From contig JABIDL010000020.1 in assembly GCA_018651745.1 (NCBI GenBank), forward strand, positions 4,221 through 68,220: a DNA stretch of 64,000 nt. Direction: 5' to 3'. This document shows positions 7,082-16,800 of this stretch, one piece after another (the stretch's first letter is position 1; every line of letters begins with the position of its first letter). The notes below the pieces were generated by a model. That model did no database searches. It was not told where the DNA came from and saw only the letters and a program-made list of their open reading frames with translations. Origin of the DNA: Candidatus Neomarinimicrobiota bacterium. Lineage in GTDB: Bacteria; Fidelibacterota; Marinisomatia; Marinisomatales; TCS55. The position numbers and the translations under genes are program-made.

Positions 7082-9865
7082 TCAGTTCGCATTTTCATTA
7101 TTTTGGTTCAGATAATCTCTTACGAGCACAGCGATTGGATAAAATGGATGTTGTATTGCTGTCGTCAATCCAATTTCGCAAGTCAAGCTGGTAGAATATC
7201 CTATTACCTCTTTTTCTGTGTTTTTCCACTTTTCTGTAATGTCTGATGTCGCGCTGGCTGTGAGTTCTGGATGTGTCAAACCTCTATCTCCGGCAAACCC
7301 GCAACAAAAGGAATTTTCCGGATATTCCACAGTTTTTGCACATTTTTTTGCAATTGCTATTAAATCTGAGTCAGTTTTCATCTTTTGATCCGAGCAGGTT
7401 GGATGGACCAGGATTTTTCTCTCTAATGGTGGGAGGACTTCCTTTTTCAATACAGTTTTCATGAAACTTGACATGTCCATAAATGTCAAACCGAATTCTG
7501 AAGATTCTTTGGAAATTTCCATGAATTGGGTCATGCATGGAGACGTATCTATTAAAATTGAGTATTTTCCATTGTTTGATACTTCTTTTAACATGGATAT
7601 GGTTTTCTCTGCCATGCGTTTTCCTGCCTGTGCAAATCCTTTTGAAACAAAAGGTTGCCCACAGCAAAACGTATCAATCCCATCAGGAATCATTAACTCT
7701 ATCCCCGCACTCCGGACAATTTCATCCAATACATCTGCCATGCTTTGTTTTCCACCTGCACCAAAAATCCTACTAATACAGGACGGGAAATAAATCATTT
7801 TTTTTCCTTGCCCAAACAAGCCGGGTTTGATTTTATTTGCCTTTTCCGGAAAATTAAGATTCCATCCCGGGAATTTGGGAAATATTTTTTGCGTGATTTT
7901 TGAGATACCAGTCATAATTGTATCACCGAAAAACTTTCCTTTTGCTAATGCCGTTCTTGCGCAAAACTGGATAAATGCAAAATGGTCCACACACCAATTA
8001 GCAAGCGCAATAGAAATGTCACTTGCTTTAGATTCTCTCAAAGACTTGATATACGACCCTGTATTGATATTGACCGGACAGGAAAGCTGACACAATCCGT
8101 CTGTAGCACAGGTATTTTCACCATCGTAATGATATTCCTTAAGCACCTGAATAATTCTTGGGTCATTTTTGGATCGCATGGATACAATTTCCCTCGAGAC
8201 CGCGATACGTTGGCGTGGTGTCATGGTTAAATTTTTTGAAGGACAAACTGATTCGCAAAATCCGCATTCAACACAAAGATCAATTTTTTCAGAAACATTG
8301 GGTAATGGCTTTATATTCTTTAAATGAAGTGAATTATCCCTATTCAATAAAACACCTGGATTCAAAATGTGATTAGGATCTGAAGCCGATTTGATTTTCC
8401 ACATAATATCATACAATTCGCCGCCCCATTCCGCCTCAACAAATGGTGCCATATTTCGTCCGGTTCCATGTTCTGCTTTTAATGAACCGTCAAATGTAGT
8501 CAAAGTCATTTCGGCAATATCTCTCATCAACCCATCAAATCGGCTGATTCCCGTAGATGTATTCAAATCAACAGAACTGACGAAATGAAGATTTCCGTCT
8601 TTCGCATGCCCGAAAATAACCGCATCTTTAAATGTCCATTTTTGAAATAATTCTACTAGAGAATCAACCGCTTCCGGCATTCGACTATAATCGACACAAA
8701 TATCCTCTGTAATTAATGTCGTTCCCGATTTTCGCAATGATCCGACGGTTGGGTAAAGACCTTTTCTGATTTCCCAAATTCGATTTCGAATTTGAGTTTC
8801 GGATGAAAAATTCTGCAATATTTTTGATTCTTGCTTTAATTCTAGCTGAATGGCATTGCACATTGCATTGACAGTTTCCTTGTCATCCCCATGGAATTCA
8901 ATGAGCATTCCCGTCGAATTCTTATTTAAAATGGTTCTATCGTAAATAGGATTATCTCTATACGAAATGGTACAAAGGGATGCGTAATCCATCAATTCTA
9001 CAGCGCTGGCATTTTTTTCTATTAACATCGGTATAGATTCACAAGCGTCATGGATGGATTCAAATAATAATAGTCCTGTAGATTTTACCAACGGATTAGG
9101 AATTGTGTTCAAAACAACTTCAGAAATAAATGCTAATGTTCCTTCGGATCCCACAAGCAAATGAGCAAAAATATCCAATGGATTATCATAATCAAGAAAT
9201 GCATTAAGTGAATACCCTATCGTATTTTTAATGCGATATTTATTACGTATTTTTTTCATCAAAATAGGTGAAGATTCAATCTGAAATTTGCATTGGTGAA
9301 TCGCATCGCAGAGATCAGATTCTTCTGACAGAAACCTTTCTCGATCTTCCTTATTGTCTGTATTGTAAAGATTTCCATTTGCCAGAATAAACCGGATTGA
9401 ATCCAAAGTATGATATGCATTGAATTGGGTGCCACAAATCATTCCTGAAGAATTATTGGATACAATTCCTCCAATCATACATGCATCCATAGATGCGGGG
9501 TCCGGGCCAATCTTTCGACCGTATGGTGCTAAATAACGATTGGCATGACTACCGATAATTCCGGGCTGTAGTCGAATTTTGTCACCATTTTCAAGTATTT
9601 TGAATGATTTCCAATCTCTCACCGTTTCGGCTAGGATTCCTTTTGTGACGGATTGCCCGGATAATGAGGTTCCCCCAGCACGAAATGTGACTGGAATCTT
9701 GTTGGAGTAACAATGTTTCATCAAAGCTGAAACATCCTTATCATTTCTGGGACGGACAACTGCTTCGGGTACTAGCCGATACATGCTTGCATCATGTGCG
9801 TAAGCAAGTCGATCGATTAATCGAATAGATACGCGTTCTTTAGGAAGAACGGAGTTAAGCATCAT
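7082..9865 (-). CDS. FAD-linked oxidase / 4Fe-4S / CCG-domain fusion (D-2-hydroxyacid dehydrogenase, YdiJ-like)
   Basis: 927 aa, three modules in one chain. An N-terminal GlcD-type FAD domain at about 40-250 has RAGGTSLSGQS and GPDPASMDACMIGGIVSNN. A FAD-oxidase C-terminal domain ends near 515 (FGHAKDGNLHF, EHGTGRN). Two ferredoxin-type clusters follow (CVECGFCESVCP and CATDGLCQLSCP). The C-terminal pair of CCG cysteine domains (CCGQPFVSKG, CCGFAGDRG) binds a non-cubane cluster in HdrB-like proteins. The layout matches the large D-lactate/D-2-hydroxyglutarate dehydrogenases that pass electrons to the quinone pool or a cytochrome. No signal peptide, so cytoplasmic. It overlaps the upstream thioesterase by one base and is probably translationally coupled to it. 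Confidence 0.9.
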   Translation of the reverse strand: MMLNSVLPKERVSIRLIDRLAYAHDASMYRLVPEAVVRPRNDKDVSALMKHCYSNKIPVTFRAGGTSLSGQSVTKGILAETVRDWKSFKILENGDKIRLQPGIIGSHANRYLAPYGRKIGPDPASMDACMIGGIVSNNSSGMICGTQFNAYHTLDSIRFILANGNLYNTDNKEDRERFLSEESDLCDAIHQCKFQIESSPILMKKIRNKYRIKNTIGYSLNAFLDYDNPLDIFAHLLVGSEGTLAFISEVVLNTIPNPLVKSTGLLLFESIHDACESIPMLIEKNASAVELMDYASLCTISYRDNPIYDRTILNKNSTGMLIEFHGDDKETVNAMCNAIQLELKQESKILQNFSSETQIRNRIWEIRKGLYPTVGSLRKSGTTLITEDICVDYSRMPEAVDSLVELFQKWTFKDAVIFGHAKDGNLHFVSSVDLNTSTGISRFDGLMRDIAEMTLTTFDGSLKAEHGTGRNMAPFVEAEWGGELYDIMWKIKSASDPNHILNPGVLLNRDNSLHLKNIKPLPNVSEKIDLCVECGFCESVCPSKNLTMTPRQRIAVSREIVSMRSKNDPRIIQVLKEYHYDGENTCATDGLCQLSCPVNINTGSYIKSLRESKASDISIALANWCVDHFAFIQFCARTALAKGKFFGDTIMTGISKITQKIFPKFPGWNLNFPEKANKIKPGLFGQGKKMIYFPSCISRIFGAGGKQSMADVLDEIVRSAGIELMIPDGIDTFCCGQPFVSKGFAQAGKRMAEKTISMLKEVSNNGKYSILIDTSPCMTQFMEISKESSEFGLTFMDMSSFMKTVLKKEVLPPLERKILVHPTCSDQKMKTDSDLIAIAKKCAKTVEYPENSFCCGFAGDRGLTHPELTASATSDITEKWKNTEKEVIGYSTSLTCEIGLTTAIQHPFYPIAVLVRDYLNQNNENAN

Positions 9866-10302
9866 TAGAATTGATGTAAATGAGCTATGACTTCTTTAGG
9901 TACAGGAATAGAATGATTATTGTTATAGTTAAATGAAACCATCCTGAATAAACCGACGCAAAGAGGATGGTCTTTAGTCTTTGAAAAAACAGCGCCTAAC
10001 AAGTCAAAACTCTTATTCCCAACCCTGTTTACTCTATGGCATATATTTAACTCAACCGGGTGCTCACATTGGTCAAGATATACAATATCCATTCCACCTA
10101 AAATAATACTTTTATCTTGTTCTTTCCGTACACTTGAGAATCCCATAGAAACATAAAAATCCGTCCGGGCGGATTCCATGTAGGTAAGGTAAATTGCATG
10201 GTTCAAATGTCCAATCGCATCCATATCTCGCCATCTTGAATTCATTTTAATTATATGATCAAAATCGGATCGAGTTAACGCGTTATAATTTGAATTTTTC
10301 AT
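9865..10302 (-). CDS. Acyl-CoA thioesterase, hot-dog (4HBT) family
   Basis: I chose the ATG at 10302 (MKNSNYNALTRSDFDHI) because longer reading runs into the tRNA-Ser gene; this gives 145 aa, normal for the family. The motif RWRDMDAIGHLNHAIYLTYM contains the Asp and the HxN typical of YbgC/4HBT thioesterases. The following helix is MESARTDFYVSMG. It hydrolyses acyl-CoA thioesters; chain length is not predictable. The start lies 4 bases after the tRNA, so the mRNA may be cleaved from a tRNA-mRNA transcript. It overlaps the oxidase gene by one base. Confidence 0.85.
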   Translation of the reverse strand: MKNSNYNALTRSDFDHIIKMNSRWRDMDAIGHLNHAIYLTYMESARTDFYVSMGFSSVRKEQDKSIILGGMDIVYLDQCEHPVELNICHRVNRVGNKSFDLLGAVFSKTKDHPLCVGLFRMVSFNYNNNHSIPVPKEVIAHLHQF

Positions 10303-10306
10303 ATTG

Positions 10307-10394
10307 CGGAGAGGGAGGGATTCGAACCCCCGATGATCTAGGACCATACCGCATTTCGAGTGCGGCGCATTCAGCCAGGCTCTGCCACCTCTCC
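10307..10394 (-). tRNA. tRNA-Ser(CGA)
   Basis: 88-nt class II tRNA on the minus strand: acceptor GGAGAGG/CCTCTCC, discriminator G, anticodon loop CTCGAAA (anticodon CGA), long variable arm (TATGGTCCTAGATCATC), T loop TTCGAAT. CCA is not encoded. Confidence 0.95.
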
Positions 10395-10474
10395 CCTTTG
10401 GTTCTATAAATTCCTAAAGGATCATTATTTACCAAAAATCTTTGGTCAATTTAAATGGGTTAATCCTAAGATTT

Positions 10475-11200
10475 TTACGGAAACAGATTATATCTAATAA
10501 TGTGAAAAAATGCGGAAACACCATCTCGCCAGGTGATTTTTTTTCCTTCATCATAGGTTCGTCCGTGATAAGAAATCGGTACTTCATAAATGCGATACCC
10601 TGCTTTGGAAACTTTTGCTGTAAATTCGGGTTCAAATCCAAACCTATTTGATTTAAATGTGATTTTTTCTAAAATTTCTCTCTTAAACATTTTATAACAC
10701 GTTTCCATATCCGTTAAGTTTAGGTTAGAAAACATATTTGACATAAGCGTTAACATTTTATTTCCAAAATAATGCCAAAAATACAATACTCTATGCGGAC
10801 CGCCAAGGAACCGGCTGCCGTAAACAACATCCGCATTTCCGTCAATTATCGGTTTCATTAGTTTTGGATACTCTTCAGGATCGTATTCAAGGTCTGCATC
10901 CTGAATTACAACGATGTCACAAGATGCTTTTTCGAATGCTGTCCGCAAAGCTCTTCCTTTGCCATAATTTTTTTCATGTTGGTAAAACTCAAGTTTCACA
11001 TTTGGATATTGATTCTTCAAATCATCCAATGCATTCTTTACCACCGATGCAGAATGATCTGTAGAATAATCATCCACAAGAATCATTTCATTAACGCAAG
11101 GTGATTGCGCTACTTTGTTCAATAGCGCCACAACACTATTTTCTTCATTAAAAATTGGAAGAACTACGGTTAATGTAAGATTTGATTCGGGGGAAGTCAT
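10475..11200 (-). CDS. Glycosyltransferase family 2, dolichol/polyprenyl-phosphate mannosyltransferase-like
   Basis: 241 aa with the GT-A fold. It starts MTSPESNLTLTVVLPIFNEEN, with VVLPIFNEENSV as the nucleotide-sugar strand and LVDDYSTDHS next. QDADLEYDPEEYPK carries the DxD metal motif, and VYGSRFLGG and ETCYKMFKRE are typical of DPM1-like enzymes. No transmembrane tail. It would load a sugar onto a polyprenyl phosphate, which a membrane transferase such as the overlapping upstream gene (4-base ATGA overlap) could then use. The pair plus tadA form one operon. Confidence 0.88.
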   Translation of the reverse strand: MTSPESNLTLTVVLPIFNEENSVVALLNKVAQSPCVNEMILVDDYSTDHSASVVKNALDDLKNQYPNVKLEFYQHEKNYGKGRALRTAFEKASCDIVVIQDADLEYDPEEYPKLMKPIIDGNADVVYGSRFLGGPHRVLYFWHYFGNKMLTLMSNMFSNLNLTDMETCYKMFKREILEKITFKSNRFGFEPEFTAKVSKAGYRIYEVPISYHGRTYDEGKKITWRDGVSAFFHIIRYNLFP

Positions 11201-12729
11201 GATTTATACTTGAATTCAAGGACATAATTTTCGGGTGCTTGTGTGACATACACAAGCTTAAATAATTCAGGATATTTTTTTACAGCCGGCACTAAATACC
11301 GAGGAGTAGATGAAAACCCTAATTGATCCACAATAACATATTTTACTTCATTATCTACCAAATGTTGAACTACCTCATCCGGTTTAAGAGAATATTTATA
11401 TCGTACACACTTTCTATCGCTAAAAAGGTAAGTAAATTCTCCTTTCCTGCAAGAGATAATATCAGTTTTATCTGAGTTCCGCTTAATCCATTGAGATGCT
11501 GATTTGTATTGCGCGAATTGCACAGGATAAGATGATCTCCCAGTTTCGATTCTTGCAATATTTGAACCGATTACACTAATGAATACAATTCCCCTGATCC
11601 ATAATGATTTATCCCAATTTTTCAATAGTGAAAATCCATAAGTTCCAATTAATAGTAAAAATGGAAGCATCGGAATAACAAATCTTTGGGTAGTCCAGAC
11701 AGACGGCCATATCAGCAGAATACCACATCCGCAAACTGTGATAGAAACAATTAATGAATTCTTTTTTCGAATTCCGTTTATGATTCCTGCAACCAAAATA
11801 ATGGTGATTAAAATTGCTAGGATAGTAAAAACAATAGCACCCTGACCATTTCGTATTGCAGCAAGAGCATTAGCATTAAATATCGTCGGAAAAGTCATAC
11901 TAGGAATTATACTATTTGAATACAGTAAAAAATTATCTACCAACCGTTGAACCAAGTCACCAAGCGAAGCCATACCAAGTTCGGGTCTATACGGGTTTAT
12001 TTGAAATATTTTTGCGCCATATCCACCTGCTGATACTCCATAGAATTTTTTTATTATTCCCCAAAATAATAATGGGCCAATTGATGAAATTCCAAATACC
12101 ACGCTTTCTTTCCATTGTTTATTGATGATTAAAAATAACAAACCAGATGGAACTAAAAAAATTAATGCAGATCGGGTCAGAAGACCAATCGCACAAAATA
12201 ATCCTGCTATAACAACAGGTTTGTAATTATTTTTTGTTATTCTTTGCAAAAATCCTACTGTCATGATTGCAAAAAACATAGATGGAATTTCAGACATAAC
12301 CCAATGACCAAAACTAACAATCTCAAAATTTAAAGCAAGAATGATTGCCAATAAAAATCCAATCAATTTTGATTGAGGGGAAAATGCCCAATAACACGCC
12401 AAGACAGACGCAACATAAAACAAGGTAACAAGTATTTTATAATCCACAATGGTACCGGGAGTAATCCAATGAGTGATTGCAATTAGTAAAGGGAAAATTG
12501 GTGGATATTGACTGTGAAATGATTCTGCAGGCGCATGCATATTCTTATAACCATCACCATCGGCTATTGCTTCCCCCAAAATTATATAAATCGCATTATC
12601 ACCGTTAGTATGAAGAAATTTATCAAATGAAATCACTGCCATGAAAACGCAAACTATAAATAATATTCCATAAGATAGGGTGGGATTTTCGGAAACCCGT
12701 TTTAATCTATCTTTAATCGTAACTATCAT
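11197..12729 (-). CDS. Polytopic membrane glycosyltransferase, GT39/ArnT-like
   Basis: 510 aa, about 10-11 hydrophobic spans from residue 15 to 400, then a soluble C-terminal domain of about 110 residues. The first periplasmic loop has DGDGYKNMHAPAESFHSQYP. An acidic residue pair in this loop is typical of GT-C enzymes that use polyprenyl-linked sugar donors (PMT, ArnT). It shares a 4-base overlap with the GT2 gene and with tadA, so all three are translated together. Probable role: adding a sugar to an envelope lipid or protein at the outer face of the inner membrane. Acceptor unknown. Confidence 0.75.
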   Translation of the reverse strand: MIVTIKDRLKRVSENPTLSYGILFIVCVFMAVISFDKFLHTNGDNAIYIILGEAIADGDGYKNMHAPAESFHSQYPPIFPLLIAITHWITPGTIVDYKILVTLFYVASVLACYWAFSPQSKLIGFLLAIILALNFEIVSFGHWVMSEIPSMFFAIMTVGFLQRITKNNYKPVVIAGLFCAIGLLTRSALIFLVPSGLLFLIINKQWKESVVFGISSIGPLLFWGIIKKFYGVSAGGYGAKIFQINPYRPELGMASLGDLVQRLVDNFLLYSNSIIPSMTFPTIFNANALAAIRNGQGAIVFTILAILITIILVAGIINGIRKKNSLIVSITVCGCGILLIWPSVWTTQRFVIPMLPFLLLIGTYGFSLLKNWDKSLWIRGIVFISVIGSNIARIETGRSSYPVQFAQYKSASQWIKRNSDKTDIISCRKGEFTYLFSDRKCVRYKYSLKPDEVVQHLVDNEVKYVIVDQLGFSSTPRYLVPAVKKYPELFKLVYVTQAPENYVLEFKYKS

Positions 12730-13187
12730 AATTCATTTCTTTTTTTCATAAAAAAGTTTGATAAAATATCAGCACATTCGTTTTCCATCAAACCACCAAT
12801 TACGGCTATTGGTTTCCCTAGCCTACGATCCCCGCACATTTGATAGAGAGATCCGCAACACCCTTTTTGTTCATCATAGCACCCAAATACAACTTGTTTT
12901 AATCGTGAATTGATAATTGCTCCGGCACACATTGCACATGGTTCTTTGGTAACATACAAAATAGAATCGTTCAGCCGCCAATCTTCTAGCGTATTGGCAG
13001 CGGCTGTTATAGCAATGATTTCAGCGTGGGCTGTAGGATCTTTTAATAATTCGGTCTGGTTATAACCGCGTCCAATGATTTTAGAATTATGAACAATGAT
13101 TGCCCCGATAGGGATTTCACCATTTTTAAGAGCCTTCTCAGCTAGTGAAAAAGCTTTTTCCATGTAAGATTTATGAATTCCGTTCAT
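12726..13187 (-). CDS. tadA: tRNA-specific adenosine deaminase
   Basis: 153 aa, normal length. Zinc-deaminase motifs are HAEIIAI (His and catalytic Glu) and PCAMCAGAI (two Cys). The ATG at 13187 opens MNGIHKSYMEKAFSLAEKA. It makes inosine at the wobble base of tRNA-Arg(ACG). That substrate tRNA is encoded in this window at 22450-22523, which supports the role. The end overlaps the membrane glycosyltransferase by four bases. Confidence 0.95.
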   Translation of the reverse strand: MNGIHKSYMEKAFSLAEKALKNGEIPIGAIIVHNSKIIGRGYNQTELLKDPTAHAEIIAITAAANTLEDWRLNDSILYVTKEPCAMCAGAIINSRLKQVVFGCYDEQKGCCGSLYQMCGDRRLGKPIAVIGGLMENECADILSNFFMKKRNEL

Positions 13188-13222
13188 TGGGAATTTTTAA
13201 AATGGATTTTTGTATTTTTATT

Positions 13223-13894
13223 CTACGGGGTCGCCAAATATGTCTGTAACGAATCCAACTGAACGGCTAGTTCTCTTCTACCATCAACTGTTAAAATATC
13301 GATATTTGCTACACTAATACTAGGATTTAACACAGCCCAAATTTCGGAAACATGATCCAAACTTTGTGAAAAGTTTCCTACTCCGAAATTGGACATCCCA
13401 AGTGTCAACATGACATCAAGATAGTTCATCGTTGTATCATGAGTAAATGTCCAAGGTGTTTTATTGAATCCAACAGTTGCACCAATTACAGTGTCTCCCC
13501 AAATGATTGCCATGGAATCGTCACCCACATTTCCACGTGCATTGTACGCAAAACAAAGTCCTGCTTTTAATTCATTTGCAACATCAATTACATTAAACGG
13601 ATCATCGGAAAGCAATATCCCTTTATTGAAGTACTTGATACTTGAATCTATATAAGTCAATTGTCCAAAAGACCATGCAATACCGTTGTACCCATCTTTA
13701 TAAATCGTATCATTTTGAATTGAATTCTGAAACCAAAGAGCGCTGTTAGAAAAGTCTTCTTGTTCATACAAAGTCCATCCATACTCCGACATATCTTGTG
13801 CGGTTGCATCATAATTATTTCGACAAGCATCACCCATAATAACCATAAATATCATAGCTAATATCAGACCTGAGTTTTGAAAAAGTTTTTTCAT
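13223..13894 (-). CDS. Lipoprotein with TPR-like repeats
   Basis: 223 aa. A lipoprotein signal ends at Cys24 (IFMVIMGDAC). The mature part has two or three helix pairs of TPR type (YGWTLYEQEDFSNSALWFQN, then DGYNGIAWSFGQLTYIDSSI). It overlaps the giant T9SS protein's start by four bases and so is its operon partner downstream. A periplasmic scaffold or assembly role for that protein is a guess from position only. Confidence 0.7.
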   Translation of the reverse strand: MKKLFQNSGLILAMIFMVIMGDACRNNYDATAQDMSEYGWTLYEQEDFSNSALWFQNSIQNDTIYKDGYNGIAWSFGQLTYIDSSIKYFNKGILLSDDPFNVIDVANELKAGLCFAYNARGNVGDDSMAIIWGDTVIGATVGFNKTPWTFTHDTTMNYLDVMLTLGMSNFGVGNFSQSLDHVSEIWAVLNPSISVANIDILTVDGRRELAVQLDSLQTYLATP

Positions 13895-16800
13895 CGAATT
13901 AACATAACTTTTAATGTTTTAGCAATTCCTCTATCAGTCATCATTCTTGCAAAATAAATTCCGGAAGAAACTGGAACACCAAATTCATCTTTACCAAACC
14001 AGCGAACCGAATATCGTCCGATAGATTTATCTTCATTCACTAAAGTCTTTACATGTTGCCCGAGTAAATTATAGATTGAAAGATTCACTTTTTGGCGAGG
14101 ACCCTGAACTATCCCGAGATCATATTCAATCGTTGTTACTGGATTGAATGGATTCGGATAATTTTTATGGATAGAGGTCATTTCGGGGACAAATATTGTT
14201 TTAAGACCAAGTTTGAAATATCCCATTTTTTCTGACCATGCTCTAACCAAACCATATTCAGTAATAGAAGGAAGTTCTTCCCACTTTCCACCGTCGATTC
14301 TCCTATGAATTGCCTGGTTATCATCTGTTGCAGGAAGCATTACCTCAACAGCTCCATCAAAATCAAAATATTCATTTCCCAATAAATATGAGGCTTGATC
14401 GCCAAAATATGGACCAAACATGGTGGAATCGGAAATCATCATTAATTGATCATTTCTAACTGATCCGGGGTATCCGTTCACCCTAAAACGCCCATCTATA
14501 CTTGAACCGGTCCAAGTTCGTGCAGAGGTTGCGAGCGATAGGTTTATTCCTTTTGAAATTGAAGTATCACCTACAATTCCTTTTGCCAAAATATCAAAAA
14601 TATAAACGCCCGGACTCGTAAAATAATAATTTCCAGCATAAGTGTAAAGACCTACAGTGTCAATTGCAATTGGAATACTCTGAACTTCCACAGAACATCG
14701 CTTAACCTTTTGAGCGGTATCTGTTACAAAAAGATCATAATAATTCGTAAATGCATTATTTTGTACAACACTTAAAAATAAATGCGGCCTTGGAACTCGA
14801 AGAACATCAATCGTGAATGTGACTGTGTCTGATTTTACGTTAGTTTCGGAAAAAGTGGATCTATCTCGAACAATCAATCGGATGACCGATGAATCTGACC
14901 AAAGTTTTTGTGGTTCAAATTTGATCAAATATCCAGTCGTGTCTATAGAAAATGAAGTGTCAGAAATTGACATGTAACCAGAATTCGTTAAAGCGCTTAT
15001 ATGAAAATAAAGTAGCGTATCATCAACATCTGTTACATAAGAACCCAAATCAAGAATCAGTGAATCATTTTCGGTTACAGTAGTATCGGAAAGCAGTACA
15101 GTTCCTTTATTTATTTCAGGTGCATCATTGTTGGGCGTAACCGTGACAAATGTTGTATCGCTTGCAAGCGCCCCTTGTGGGTCTGAAACTTCAAAAATGA
15201 TTTGATAATCCTCAATATAGTAATTTGAATCTGCATCAAAAGTTGCAAAAGTGTTACCTCCACTCGTATCAATGGTAACTTGAATTTTTGTAGATCGGTT
15301 TACTGGAAGGTTTAAAGAGTTCTCTGAATCAGAAAATAAAGAATTCTGTTTCGAAGACGTTTTAGGTTGATATTTTCGTCTGATATTTTCCTTGGCAATG
15401 TCTGATGTATTTGGACCAAAAACGAATGAAGGCATTGTTCTTGGATATCCTGGTATATCAGGCGTTGTCGCCAATACAGCAGTCCAACTCAGTTCTGTGC
15501 TATCGTTGTCCACATCCGTTGCATAAGTTGTCATTGTGTATTTCACTGTATCCTGATAATCTTCTTCAAAAGATATTTGCCTTGCTGGTGTTACGATGGA
15601 AACAACAGGTGTATCATTCACTCCAATCACTGTCATGTTCCATGCAGTGGAATCAATAAATTTGGTTGACTCCCAATTGTCTTTCACCCAAGCAGTGATC
15701 GTATATTTCCCGGTATCGGCCTGAAGTGGCGTCCACGAAACGATAGCGGAATCCTTGCTAATTTGGGTAATAGTGGCTGAATCTGCAGAAATAGTACCTG
15801 TAATTCCGACAGATTGAATTTTATAAAAACTTATAGAATCGGATAGTAAAGTAAGAAAATCTGGATCAGACACAGTTAGTGTGTCTTTCCATAGAATATC
15901 TTCATACGATATTGCAGAATCCATTGAAGCGAGAGTCGGTTTTGTATTATATCTTCGAAAAGTAGCGGAAGCAAGTGTATCTGAAATGTTTCCAGCAACA
16001 TCGAATGCGCGGATATGAATGCTATACTCATTATCGTGCTCTAATGGAAGCAAGGTGTCAAACGATGCTGTTGACATCGTATTTACCCAATTCATGAACT
16101 GGGTAATAGAGTCATCCCCAACATGTGCAATGGCAACTTGATATTTATCAAGACCAGAAGCGGTAGCGGGTGTCGGTTCATCAAAATCATCCCATTCAAC
16201 TCTAACAGTATCACTAGAGATCAATGTATCCACATTTAATGTATTTCCAACGGTTATTTGGTTTGTCCCAATAGTCATTTTGTTTGGATCATAAACATAT
16301 TTGGTTATGCTTTCTGTTCCGTTAGTAAAATTCCCTGCAGCATCATATAAAACAGCCCGTGTTACAATACTATCGCCTTGAACTAATCCTTCCGGTGTTA
16401 AAGCTGCAAGTATTTCAGCAGTTGTCTTGTAAACAACCGAATCAACGGTAGTCTCAATACTGTCTTTAGCTCCAACCTGAACCCACGTTGCAGCAGGCAT
16501 ACGCAGAGGAATGCGCATTTGTATGTAGATATCCCCGCCAAAAAGTAAGGTGCCATCATTTTGATCAATCGGAACCACAACTGATACACTGTCGGTTTCA
16601 CCATTAATCCATCCAGCAACCTGATTGTAACCGAATGTTGTAATCGTGCTGACGGTAAATGGGGTCGGATCTGTATTATCTACAACAAACTCGGTACTAT
16701 CCACATAAATTAATGTTTTATTACCAGCTACATCGTAGGCAGTTAATGTAGCCTTCAGGTTACCATCATTCGTGCTGCTGTCTGGCAAAGTGAATGAAAA